Assembly: GCA_019694295.1 (NCBI GenBank)
Contig: JAIBCG010000029.1
Location: 1 to 35,693, forward strand
DNA length: 35,693 bases
Direction: 5' to 3'
DNA from: Saprospiraceae bacterium
Lineage (GTDB): Bacteria > Bacteroidota > Bacteroidia > Chitinophagales > Saprospiraceae
How positions within the stretch are numbered: the first letter of the stretch is position 1; each line of letters begins with the position of its first letter. A program made the position numbers and the translations under genes. The notes under the pieces are model-generated. The model worked only from the letters and a program-made list of their open reading frames with translations. It did no database searches and had not been told where the DNA came from. This document shows positions 16,299 to 24,313 of this stretch, one piece after another.

Positions 16299-16895
16299 TT
16301 AATACTTAAACTCAATCACCATAACTTCCTGTGTTTTAGGATGAAGTTTGATGATAAGTGTTTTGGGTACCTTACTAGGTCCAGGAGACGGACTTGTATT
16401 GTCAAGCGTAACGATCCAGTATGCATCAACACCTTTTTTCACCTTTTCCTGTTCTACTTTTGTTGCCTGAAATCTGTCTTTTTTGAATGTAAAACGGTTG
16501 GTGACAAAATCAAATGCCACTTTTGCAGCACTGTCTTCATTAAGTGAAGGCGTTTTGACTGGTTCTGCAGCTAGTAGTTTTTGTAAGTATAACAATGTGC
16601 CGTCTATCTTTGTATGAGCAAGAAATTTCGGTGCACCCGCTATCTGAAAGTTAATGGAAATGTATTCGTCAGGTTGATTGTAATTCTCAGATCCTGAAGC
16701 TGTACCGTATTTCGAAATATCATCTACATCCATCAGTTTTTGGAGTGCCATAGCGGCGATATTTGTTGCATCCACATTGGTGATACGCTTTATTGTGGTT
16801 GGCGTCTGACTTGCATTTCCTTCTACCTGTGCTTCACACGAAGTCAGAGAAAGACTGAATACAAATATCAATGCTAAAGGAATAATTCTGAACAT
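16299..16895 (-). CDS. Lipoprotein of unknown function
   Basis: I do not recognise a domain with confidence. The 198-residue product has a lipoprotein signal ending SLTSC (Cys20). The body alternates helix (AAMALQKLMDVDDISKY) and beta strands, and its end, AYWIVTLDN followed by KTLIIKLHPKTQEVMVIEF, resembles the strand layout of PepSY-like domains, which is only suggestive. It is encoded alone between the ECF-cassette terminator and a 206-bp intergenic region. Likely location is the outer or inner membrane facing the periplasm. Confidence 0.75.
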   Translation of the reverse strand: MFRIIPLALIFVFSLSLTSCEAQVEGNASQTPTTIKRITNVDATNIAAMALQKLMDVDDISKYGTASGSENYNQPDEYISINFQIAGAPKFLAHTKIDGTLLYLQKLLAAEPVKTPSLNEDSAAKVAFDFVTNRFTFKKDRFQATKVEQEKVKKGVDAYWIVTLDNTSPSPGPSKVPKTLIIKLHPKTQEVMVIEFKY

Positions 16896-17101
16896 TTTAC
16901 GATAATTGTTTTGTTATTAAAAATGTTTGATTTCTTAAGTAAATTAATTTTTCTTATGATGGTTAATGCTAAATATACATGTATTGCTTTTGAAGAAATC
17001 TACCTTACGGATACGAAGATAAACCATTAACTACACTTTATGTAATTCTTTAATTAGAAAAAGACCTTATACTGCATGCCGGTTAATCTGTTTGCTCACT
17101 A

Positions 17102-17530
17102 TTATACGAATCCGAATATTTCTCCAAGCAATTGTTTTAACTGTATATAATCTACAGGCTTTGGCAGTTTGTATTCATCCGGTTTGTCTGATTTGGCAGC
17201 AATGTCTTGTTCTGCATACAATCGTATGATCTGTACACCCGCATATTTTTTGTATCTTTTTATGGGAGAAATAAGCCTTTTTTCTTCTTTGTCAGGCATA
17301 CCATTGTCAATGATCAATACTTGAGGGATCAATTGCCTCAGCTTGTGCAAAGCATCTTTGCCATCTTGCGCCTTGTTGTATTGATAGCCTTCACCTGCCA
17401 CAGTATATTCAAGTGAAGTAAGTAAGTCTTTATCATCAGAGACCAGTAATATTTTACCATCAAATTTTCTAAAAACAGGATTGCTCATTCTGGTTAAGTT
17501 GTGATTGTTTGTTGAAATACTTTTAATCAT
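17102..17530 (-). CDS. Single-domain response regulator (receiver only), atypical
   Basis: A 142-residue CheY-like receiver with no output domain. The acidic pair is Asp32-Asp33 (VSDDKD), the expected phospho-acceptor is Asp75 (VLIIDNGMP), and the conserved Lys is Lys124 in LPKPVDY. The usual Thr/Ser after the fourth strand is replaced by Tyr105 (IIRLYAEQ), so phosphorylation-coupled switching may differ from CheY. The insertion KEEKRLISPIKRYKK after strand 3 is highly basic. No histidine kinase is adjacent. A second ATG at 17488 would drop 14 poorly conserved residues and is an equally plausible start. A -7 element lies 42 bp upstream of the first ATG. Confidence 0.85.
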   Translation of the reverse strand: MIKSISTNNHNLTRMSNPVFRKFDGKILLVSDDKDLLTSLEYTVAGEGYQYNKAQDGKDALHKLRQLIPQVLIIDNGMPDKEEKRLISPIKRYKKYAGVQIIRLYAEQDIAAKSDKPDEYKLPKPVDYIQLKQLLGEIFGFV

Positions 17531-17571
17531 CTTTTGCTATCATACACCTTTTTACAGATGACAAGCAAAGG

Positions 17572-17603
17572 CAAATTTACCAATAATAATAACGGCCAAT
17601 CAA
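17572..17603 (-). promoter_or_regulatory. Candidate promoter of the response regulator gene
   Basis: TAAATTTG at 17579-17572 on the minus strand matches TAnnTTTG exactly, with a TTG at 17603-17601 as a partial -33 element and a 21-bp spacer. The leader would be about 35 bases to the ATG at 17530. Confidence 0.5.
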
Positions 17604-17647
17604 TTAAATATTGTGCGGATGAACAGATATTCCTTTGAGAAATAACT

Positions 17648-18181
17648 TTAATCAACATTAATAAGCAATAACTTCAATTGTTTATTAGCATTGGCATATT
17701 CTGTCCAGTTTTTTAATATTTCCAGATTGCGCTTCTTGGTGCTACTCTTCCAGATGAGTGTTACATAGTATGTGTCCGGGCTTTGGATGAGTTCTGAAGG
17801 TATCTTATTGCCATCCGGCATCACACAGTTTATGAATCTCTTCAGGATGGTTTCGTTGCTGACTGTTGTAGCAGGTGTAGCTGAAGTCATTGGTATGGAT
17901 GTTTTGTCATTTGGGTCAAAGAACGATTTGATTAAGTGACCTTCAGGTGACGGATAATCTAGCTTTCCTCCCATTTTGTTATATACTTCGATTCTTGGTG
18001 TCGTTCCTATTTCCTTTAGCAATTGTTTTTTAGATTCGGGCTTTACAATTAGCAAAGTTTGGTTTTTTATATTGTGTTTGGCAAGAAAGCTGGCGGCAGG
18101 ATGTTCAACTGTGGTAGTTTGTTGTGCATTCGCATTAAATGCTAAGAAAGAAAGTAAAATAATAGAAAGTAACTTATTCAT
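17648..18181 (-). CDS. Secreted protein of unknown function
   Basis: Not recognised. The 177-residue product has a clear signal peptide (1-19, ending NANAQ) and no further membrane segment. The C-terminal 45 residues, YYVTLIWKSSTKKRNLEILKNW and on to LLLINVD, read as strand-helix-strand and could belong to a thioredoxin-like fold, but there is no CxxC pair and only one cysteine in the mature part (NCVMPDG). It is flanked by the response regulator and the superoxide dismutase terminator and appears to be a single-gene unit. Confidence 0.75.
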   Translation of the reverse strand: MNKLLSIILLSFLAFNANAQQTTTVEHPAASFLAKHNIKNQTLLIVKPESKKQLLKEIGTTPRIEVYNKMGGKLDYPSPEGHLIKSFFDPNDKTSIPMTSATPATTVSNETILKRFINCVMPDGNKIPSELIQSPDTYYVTLIWKSSTKKRNLEILKNWTEYANANKQLKLLLINVD

Positions 18182-18290
18182 TAGTATGTTTTTTTACAAA
18201 AATGCATGGAAATAAAGTATCATGCAAGATGTCTTGTTGATCTTAAGGTCTTTTAACGCTTATTTAACCTGGAATGCGCTTTACATACAT

Positions 18291-18325
18291 AAAAAAAGCA
18301 TCCAGAATTAAATCCTGAATGCTTT
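18291..18325 (-). terminator. Rho-independent terminator after the superoxide dismutase gene
   Basis: On the minus strand AAAGCAT (18325-18319) pairs with ATGCTTT (18301-18295), with an inner CAG/CTG helix and a single mismatch. Seven T in a row end the structure at 18297-18291. It lies 25-60 bp past the dismutase stop codon. Confidence 0.85.
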
Positions 18326-18349
18326 CTATGCGAATAATTGATAATCTGA

Positions 18350-19066
18350 TTACGACATAGCAAGTTCGTATCGTTTTGATACTTCTTCCCAGTTTATCAC
18401 ATTGAAAAAAGCTTCCACATAATCCTTGCGCTTGTTTTGATAGTTGAGATAATAGGCGTGCTCCCAAACGTCAACCACAAGTAGTGGGATGCTTGTCCAT
18501 TGTGACAAGCTGCTGTGTTTTTCAGCCTGAAGAACCACGAGCTTGCCGGCTGTTGGTTCGTAAGCGAGAATGCCCCAACCGCTGCCTTCTACTGCAGTAG
18601 CCGATGCCACGAAGTATTTCTTAAAATTATCGAAACTTCCGAAGTCACGTGAAATAGCTGAATCTAGTTCTGCACTTCGCTTGCCTGCTGATGGCCCCAT
18701 GATGCTCCAGAATATAGCATGCAAGAAATGTCCTGCTCCATGAAATGCAAGTTCGCGTTCCCAATGCTTTATGAGTGAATAATCATTGGCAGCAATAGCA
18801 GCCGCTACAGCATCTGTAGCTTTGTTGAGCCCGGTTACATAACCCTGATGGTGAATATCATGATGGAGTTTCATGGTTTTTTCATCAATATAAGGCTCGA
18901 GGGCATTGTACGCATAGGGCAGCGGATCGAGATGGTAGCCACCTAATGCCGGGGTATAAGGCACATCATCAGCAAGAAAACTTCGGGCATGTCCGGTACC
19001 CATTGCGGTAGCAAATATGCCGGTGCCTGCAAGGACCGAATTTTTCAGAAAATCTCTTTTATTCAT
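18350..19066 (-). CDS. Exported Fe/Mn superoxide dismutase
   Basis: A 238-residue Fe/Mn superoxide dismutase converting superoxide to peroxide and oxygen. Metal ligands are His68 (KLHHDIHHQGY), His116 (FLHAIFW), Asp199 and His203 (DVWEHAYYLNY). Unlike most of the family it has about 35 extra N-terminal residues, with KRDFLK and a hydrophobic stretch resembling a Tat signal in which Lys-Arg replaces the twin arginines. The position of the metal-tuning Gln of E. coli enzymes is Gly112 on one side and His184 (EKHSS) on the other, so the residue that selects Fe or Mn is His. It lies 14 bp downstream of the TonB-dependent receptor gene and ends in a terminator, so it is the last gene of that unit. 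Periplasmic location is inferred. Confidence 0.93.
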   Translation of the reverse strand: MNKRDFLKNSVLAGTGIFATAMGTGHARSFLADDVPYTPALGGYHLDPLPYAYNALEPYIDEKTMKLHHDIHHQGYVTGLNKATDAVAAAIAANDYSLIKHWERELAFHGAGHFLHAIFWSIMGPSAGKRSAELDSAISRDFGSFDNFKKYFVASATAVEGSGWGILAYEPTAGKLVVLQAEKHSSLSQWTSIPLLVVDVWEHAYYLNYQNKRKDYVEAFFNVINWEEVSKRYELAMS

Positions 19067-19080
19067 AATTTAAAGTTTTA

Positions 19081-21489
19081 TTAAAATTTGTAGCCGAGCG
19101 ATACTTTGAAGTTACGTCCCGGAGCATTGATACCTGAAGCAAATGTCCTGTAATGCGTGTCAAGAATATTATCTACTCCTACACTTATGCCAAGACTTTT
19201 CCAGTTATATCCTGCATACAGATTGCCTATTATCCAAGCTGGCATTCCGTTGGGTGTAGCACTGCTTAGGTTGTCTTCACCTGTCGGGCTATAATCTTCC
19301 AGTTTCTTTTTTCCGTTAAATACAACATCAAATCCGGCAAAAAGGTTTTGATTTTCGTAAGCAATTCCAAGTTTGCCGAATATTGGCGGAATATGATCCA
19401 TCGGTACTTCTTTATTGTCCGCTATGGGTGTATAACGGCCTTTAGTGTAGGTCAAGTTGTAGTTGAGTGCCCAATTTGATGTAATGGCAAGATCAAATCC
19501 GGCCTGTACGCCATATACCTTTGCTTCAGCAGCATTGGTTATTAGTTCTACACGACTTAGTACATCCTGATAAATGATAGAGTCCTTACCGTTATAGGTG
19601 CCTGGTGTGGTGACGATGGCATCTTTTAAGAAGGTAAAGAAGGGAGTGATGTAAAACTGAAATTTTGGACCTCTGTGTACCCAAGATATTTCAGCACTGT
19701 TGGCTGTTTCCGGTTTCACATTTCCCGAAGGGACAATAACATTACCCGGCGATGAATCAAATATTTTGCCAAGGTCGTCCAGATTGGCTGCTCTGTATCC
19801 TCTTGATAATGCAGCCTTAAGGTGGTTGTGTGGTGTCACAGCATACGAGATACCAAGATTGCCTGACAAGGTGCCATTGCTCTGGCTGAAATCAGGAATG
19901 TAAACAGGATAGAATGTGTCATCTCCTACATTGCTTGATAATGAACGGTGCTGGTATCGCAATCCTCCATCAAGGGTCATTCTGTTGAGTTTGTATGTCC
20001 ATTTGCTGTAGATGCCCACATCTTGCATCGTATTGGTGCCTGGTGGATAACGTGTACCTTCCGGGCTTGTGGTGTTGTTGCTAATATTGAGTGCCACAGC
20101 AGTACTTTTAACATCATTCAGGATGTATTCTACACCTGCGTAATGAGTAAGGCCACCGGCATATTCCTTATTAATATCAACATTAAGTCCGGCAATAGTT
20201 ACATCTTCAGTCTGTGTGAGTCGTTTGGTGCTGTTCAATGCTCTGTTGATGCGTTCTTGTTTTGACTTCTGAAAATAAGGCTGGATGTTCAGATTATCGA
20301 ATAATTTGTTGTTGGCAGGCGAATATACAAGTGTCGGAGTAACAAGTAACCTTATCTGTGGACCATAATTCCATTCTGCATATCGGAGCTTGCCGTTCTT
20401 TATCTGTGTAAGTCTGTCATAACGAGGAATATTGCTGCTTCGCGAATATTGGACATTGAGGTTTAATCTTACTTCGTCTGATAGTTGAATGATAGATTTG
20501 TTGAGAATGTCGTATTGCGAATATCCGCTTGATACTGCCTTGTAAGGATCAGAATTGTTGACAATTGAATCTTTCCCGTTTATTACAGCTACGTATTGTG
20601 GTCTTAACCATAGGGTAGAGTCGAAAAAGTTTTTACTCTTTCCACTTATGAGGTCGCCAAAATCCGAATAAGTAAAAGCAGTGAGGTTGGCAAATTTTTT
20701 CCCTGAGTATTGAAGATTTATTCTACCGTTCTTTTCTCCATAAGCGCTACTGTATCTACCGCCAATTTCTCCTGAAAATGCATGCATGGCATCATCGGTG
20801 CGCAAGGAAGGTGATTTGGTAATCATTTGGATAACACCACCCACTGCATCAGAACCATATAGTAGAGAAGATGGGCCATAAAGTACCTCCATTTTGTCAA
20901 GCTGGTTGACATCTACAGTTATGATGTCTTGAAGATGCCCTGCCCGGTAAATGGCATTATTGAGCCTGATACCATCCACAACAAAAAGTACCCGATTTGC
21001 TTCGAATCCTCTTAATGTCGGACTCCCACCACCCATCTGTGATGTTTGAACGTAAGCTTTTCCTGAATTGGCCAAGAGACGCGCGGTAGTTACCTGATTG
21101 ATGCGTGATATTTCCTTATTATCAAGCACAGAAACCAAATATGGTACATCTTCCTGGTTTTGAGGTCGTTTGGCTGCCGTTACTACTACTTCTTTAAGGT
21201 CTTGTCTTAACTTACTCAGATATAGCATACCTTCAGATTTCATGATAGAAGCCATTGTAAACCTAACAGGGCTATAATCAGGAAGCTCAGCTGTATAGAT
21301 CGTATTCTCATTTAGCTGGTTTACCATAGTGGCATTAACGGGTTGGTGGCTTTTGTCAAAAATATTTACACCTGTCAATGGCAGTTTACTCACATTATCA
21401 TAAAATTTTAATTGCTGAGCATCAAGAAGTGTCGTCATACAGAGACCGAATGTTGCAATAAGCAATATTTTTAGAACCGTTTTTTTCAT
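19081..21489 (-). CDS. TonB-dependent outer-membrane receptor, heme/iron receptor-like
   Basis: An 802-residue TonB-dependent receptor. It has a signal peptide (about 1-24), a short regulatory-like N-terminal domain (25-105), a conserved TonB-plug region with VVVTAAKRPQNQEDVPY, GGGSPTLRGFEANRVLFVVD and VLYGPSSLLYGSDAVGGVI, and a barrel ending in KVSLGYKF with terminal Phe. The plug sequence resembles hemoglobin/heme and siderophore receptors of the HmuR/CirA group. I do not see an unambiguous FRAP/NPNL heme motif, so the ligand stays open (heme, iron or manganese chelates). Superoxide dismutase follows after 14 bp and a small membrane protein gene precedes it by 152 bp on the same strand, suggesting a metal-linked operon. 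Confidence 0.93.
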   Translation of the reverse strand: MKKTVLKILLIATFGLCMTTLLDAQQLKFYDNVSKLPLTGVNIFDKSHQPVNATMVNQLNENTIYTAELPDYSPVRFTMASIMKSEGMLYLSKLRQDLKEVVVTAAKRPQNQEDVPYLVSVLDNKEISRINQVTTARLLANSGKAYVQTSQMGGGSPTLRGFEANRVLFVVDGIRLNNAIYRAGHLQDIITVDVNQLDKMEVLYGPSSLLYGSDAVGGVIQMITKSPSLRTDDAMHAFSGEIGGRYSSAYGEKNGRINLQYSGKKFANLTAFTYSDFGDLISGKSKNFFDSTLWLRPQYVAVINGKDSIVNNSDPYKAVSSGYSQYDILNKSIIQLSDEVRLNLNVQYSRSSNIPRYDRLTQIKNGKLRYAEWNYGPQIRLLVTPTLVYSPANNKLFDNLNIQPYFQKSKQERINRALNSTKRLTQTEDVTIAGLNVDINKEYAGGLTHYAGVEYILNDVKSTAVALNISNNTTSPEGTRYPPGTNTMQDVGIYSKWTYKLNRMTLDGGLRYQHRSLSSNVGDDTFYPVYIPDFSQSNGTLSGNLGISYAVTPHNHLKAALSRGYRAANLDDLGKIFDSSPGNVIVPSGNVKPETANSAEISWVHRGPKFQFYITPFFTFLKDAIVTTPGTYNGKDSIIYQDVLSRVELITNAAEAKVYGVQAGFDLAITSNWALNYNLTYTKGRYTPIADNKEVPMDHIPPIFGKLGIAYENQNLFAGFDVVFNGKKKLEDYSPTGEDNLSSATPNGMPAWIIGNLYAGYNWKSLGISVGVDNILDTHYRTFASGINAPGRNFKVSLGYKF

Positions 21490-21641
21490 ATAAAAGATTT
21501 ATTTAATAATAATAAATAGTAAGATGTAACCATTTTGTTCACCTTATTCATTAACAATCATAAACCACATAGGAAAGCATTCAGCATAGTAGCTTGCATT
21601 CCCGGGCATAAGTGAAATTTATGGACATCAAAAAATTAGAA

Positions 21642-22169
21642 TTAAGAAGTAAACCTTTGAGGTGGTGGTGTATCAGGTATGTAAGGTTGGTTGCATGTAA
21701 GCAGACTGTAACAAAATATAACAGTTTTGTATTGGTCGAAAATAAGGTATTGGAATATGGGCAGGCTCTGGCAAAACAGGGTTGCTATGGATACTTTTAC
21801 TGTATTAGCATTCCCTTTGGGAGCTTTTCCTGAGTCTTCTTTCAGATTTTTCTTTAATCTTTTCAGAATTTTAGATTCGTGCACATCATGTTTACAGTGA
21901 AATACATTGACACCTTTAACCATTTCGGTATGCTTGACATCGTACATTTGGTGGTTGACGGTAAATTCGATTCCGGGTTTTATCCATCTGAATGTAGCAT
22001 TTTTCGCAAGATATTCTTCAGAAAAACTCAACAGATTTTTTCCCAGCGACGCCTGAAACTGTAACTTGTGTCTCTCCAAAGATAGCCCAACCCAAACTGC
22101 ACTTAGTTGATTGGCAAGGAACAGAATGGCGAAAAAAATTGAAAACCAAAATTTCAATTTTACAAACAT
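21642..22169 (-). CDS. Small membrane-anchored protein of unknown function upstream of a TonB-dependent receptor
   Basis: Not recognised as a named family. The 175-residue protein begins with a hydrophobic segment (about 7-27, signal or anchor). It contains EFTVNHQMYDVKHTEM (68-83) and VFHCKHDVHESK (88-99), a cluster of His and Cys that might bind metal or heme, then a basic helix of about 20 residues. A second hydrophobic stretch (about 126-155) precedes a proline-rich tail, IPDTPPPQ. From memory, small proteins with a similar (E)F..g.mYDV pattern and PP-rich tail occur beside TonB-dependent receptor genes in other Bacteroidota, but this I cannot verify here. It precedes the receptor and dismutase genes on the same strand and has its own promoter-like elements. 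Confidence 0.7.
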   Translation of the reverse strand: MFVKLKFWFSIFFAILFLANQLSAVWVGLSLERHKLQFQASLGKNLLSFSEEYLAKNATFRWIKPGIEFTVNHQMYDVKHTEMVKGVNVFHCKHDVHESKILKRLKKNLKEDSGKAPKGNANTVKVSIATLFCQSLPIFQYLIFDQYKTVIFCYSLLTCNQPYIPDTPPPQRFTS

Positions 22170-22184
22170 TCTTCAAATATAATC

Positions 22185-22219
22185 CAAAAGTATGAATCAA
22201 ATCTGATTAATACAACAAA
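22185..22219 (-). promoter_or_regulatory. Candidate promoter of the small membrane protein-receptor-dismutase unit
   Basis: TACTTTTG at 22192-22185 on the minus strand is an exact TAnnTTTG, with TTTG at 22219-22216 and a 23-bp spacer. Transcription would start near 22178, about 10 bases before the ATG at 22169. Confidence 0.5.
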
Positions 22220-22241
22220 ACATTCTGAACCATCATAAATT

Positions 22242-24281
22242 TTAGCTTAAAATTCCTTCATTTAAACCAATAAGGAAAGCATACTGTAGTGCTATCTCAT
22301 CATAACGTCTGAATCTGCCCGAAGCGCCACCATGTCCGGCATCCATATTGGTGTTAAGGAAAATCAGATGACTATCATGGACAATATCTCTTATCTTAGC
22401 TACCCATTTTGCAGGCTCCCAATACTGCACCTGACTATCATGCAGCCCTGTAGTCACCAACATTGGTGGATATATGCCAGGTTGAATATTGTCATAAGGT
22501 GAATATTGTGCCATGTATTCATAATATTCTTTAATGTTCGGGTTGCCCCATTCATCATATTCGCCGGTAGTGAGCGGAATGCTGTCATCTAGCATAGTAG
22601 TGAGTACATCCACAAAGGGTACGGCTGCCACTATCCCGGCCCAAAGCTGCGGTTCAAGATTAACAACGGCTCCCATCAGGAGGCCACCGGCACTTCCACC
22701 CATTGCATAGAGTTTTTCCGGGTGACAATAACCCTGGCTGATAAGTTCTTTTCCGCAATCAATAAAGTCGTAAAAAGTATTCATCTTGGCGAGTTGTCTT
22801 CCGTTTTCATACCAGGCTCTGCCCATTTCTTCTCCTCCGCGTATATGAGCAATGGCATACACAAAGCCGCGGTCAAGCAAACTTAAACGGGCAAGCCCAA
22901 ATGAAGGATCTATGCTGTGCCCATACGAGCCGTAGCCGTACAATAGTAAAGGTGATTGGTTTGGTTTGTATAAATGTTTGTTATAAACGAGGCTTACAGG
23001 TATTTTTACCCCGTCACGACCGGTGACCCAAAGTCTTTTTGATGTGTAGGACGTTTTGTCGTATCCACCGGTTATCTCTTCCTGCTTCCGCAATGTCATT
23101 TCTCTTGTATAAAAATCGAAATCCATAACACTCGTTGGTGTGGTGAGTGAAGTGTAATTGATCCGTACAAACTTACTTTCAGGATCGGCATTGGTACCAA
23201 TAAATGCAAGGTAAGCACCTTCTTCAAATGGAATATCGTAAGTCTGGGCATCATTGCGTATGACAATGTGGTGGTTTGCATTTTTTCTCAGATCATATAT
23301 TAAATGTCCATTGATAACGGTGAAATCTTCGAGAAGGCTGTCTTCATCATGCGGAACGACTACATCCCAGTTTTGATGTGCAAAATCATTTTGGGCTACC
23401 CGTTTTAAACAAAAATTCCGGCCATCTTCATTTGTGTGAATGTAGAAAAAATCTTCTGCATGTTCAATCCTGTATTCGTGTCCGGACTTTCTAGGCAGAA
23501 ATGTAATCGGCATTTGTTCAGGATTGTCAAGGTCTATAATCTGTTCTTCAGTAGTAAGTGTAGAGCTGCTGTTAATGAAAAGATACCGTCCGCTCATGGC
23601 AGTTGAGATGCTTACATAGTAAGTTTCGTCATTTTCTGTGAATACAGTTACCGCTTCGTTGGTTGGATTTTCCATTGACCATCTTTTTACTCTCCACGGT
23701 CGTAAGGTTGTTTGGTCTATTTCCACAAAAAAGAGATATTTTCCGTCATTTGACCATATCATATTACCTGATGTTTGCGGTATTGCCCAGCTGTAATAGT
23801 CACTAGTCACCAGGTTCTTGAAACGGATGGTATAAATGCGACGGCTGAGCGTATCTTCTGCATAGGCGAGAATTTGATTGCCCGGGGTGACTTCGAAACC
23901 TGCCACATGATAGTATGATTTTCCTTCCGCTTCAATATTGGCATCAAGTAGTACGGTATGACCATTCATGTCCTGTGTGGGGGCCTGTATGTAAATGGGA
24001 TATTCTTTGCCTTCTTTGTAAATGGTCTGGTAGTAGTGTGTACGCCACTTGAAAGGCACAGATGAGTCATTTTGCTTGATCCGTCCGGTTATTTCATTAT
24101 ATAATTTTTCTTTTAGTGGCTTGATTTTCTCGAATTTGTATTCAGTATATTCATTTTCTGCTTTCAGATAATCGATTACTTCAGCATTTTCTCTGTCATT
24201 AAGCCAATAATATGGGTCATGTCTTGTATAGCCGTGGATGGAGAGTGTTTTTTCTTTTTTTCTTGCCAGTGGGTAAGTCAT
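22242..24281 (-). CDS. ptrB: Oligopeptidase B (prolyl oligopeptidase family S9A)
   Basis: A 679-residue serine peptidase of the S9A family. The N-terminal DPYYWLNDREN segment and the seven-bladed propeller region lead into the catalytic domain from about residue 400. The triad is Ser530 (GGSAGG), Asp615 (HDSQVQYW) and His650 (DAGHGGASGR), close to the numbering of E. coli PtrB. Oligopeptidase B cuts short peptides after Arg and Lys in the cytoplasm; there is no signal peptide here, consistent with that. The length is normal for the family. It is divergent from the MATE exporter gene with only about 30 bp between the chosen starts, so their promoters must overlap or lie within the opposite gene. 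Confidence 0.93.
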   Translation of the reverse strand: MTYPLARKKEKTLSIHGYTRHDPYYWLNDRENAEVIDYLKAENEYTEYKFEKIKPLKEKLYNEITGRIKQNDSSVPFKWRTHYYQTIYKEGKEYPIYIQAPTQDMNGHTVLLDANIEAEGKSYYHVAGFEVTPGNQILAYAEDTLSRRIYTIRFKNLVTSDYYSWAIPQTSGNMIWSNDGKYLFFVEIDQTTLRPWRVKRWSMENPTNEAVTVFTENDETYYVSISTAMSGRYLFINSSSTLTTEEQIIDLDNPEQMPITFLPRKSGHEYRIEHAEDFFYIHTNEDGRNFCLKRVAQNDFAHQNWDVVVPHDEDSLLEDFTVINGHLIYDLRKNANHHIVIRNDAQTYDIPFEEGAYLAFIGTNADPESKFVRINYTSLTTPTSVMDFDFYTREMTLRKQEEITGGYDKTSYTSKRLWVTGRDGVKIPVSLVYNKHLYKPNQSPLLLYGYGSYGHSIDPSFGLARLSLLDRGFVYAIAHIRGGEEMGRAWYENGRQLAKMNTFYDFIDCGKELISQGYCHPEKLYAMGGSAGGLLMGAVVNLEPQLWAGIVAAVPFVDVLTTMLDDSIPLTTGEYDEWGNPNIKEYYEYMAQYSPYDNIQPGIYPPMLVTTGLHDSQVQYWEPAKWVAKIRDIVHDSHLIFLNTNMDAGHGGASGRFRRYDEIALQYAFLIGLNEGILS

Positions 24282-24313
24282 TTGAATTATTTTTTCGCAA
24301 ATATCAAGAAAGA

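Noticed and set aside
18641-18656. parS-like palindrome core TCACGTGA
   Set aside because: Only 11 of 16 positions fit the parS consensus, it lies inside the dismutase coding sequence 12 kb from parB, and an 8-bp palindrome is expected by chance at this scale.
24212-24313. Upstream extension of the MATE gene
   Set aside because: It would overlap the start of the divergent oligopeptidase B gene and adds residues not typical for MATE proteins; the ATG at 24314 gives normal length.
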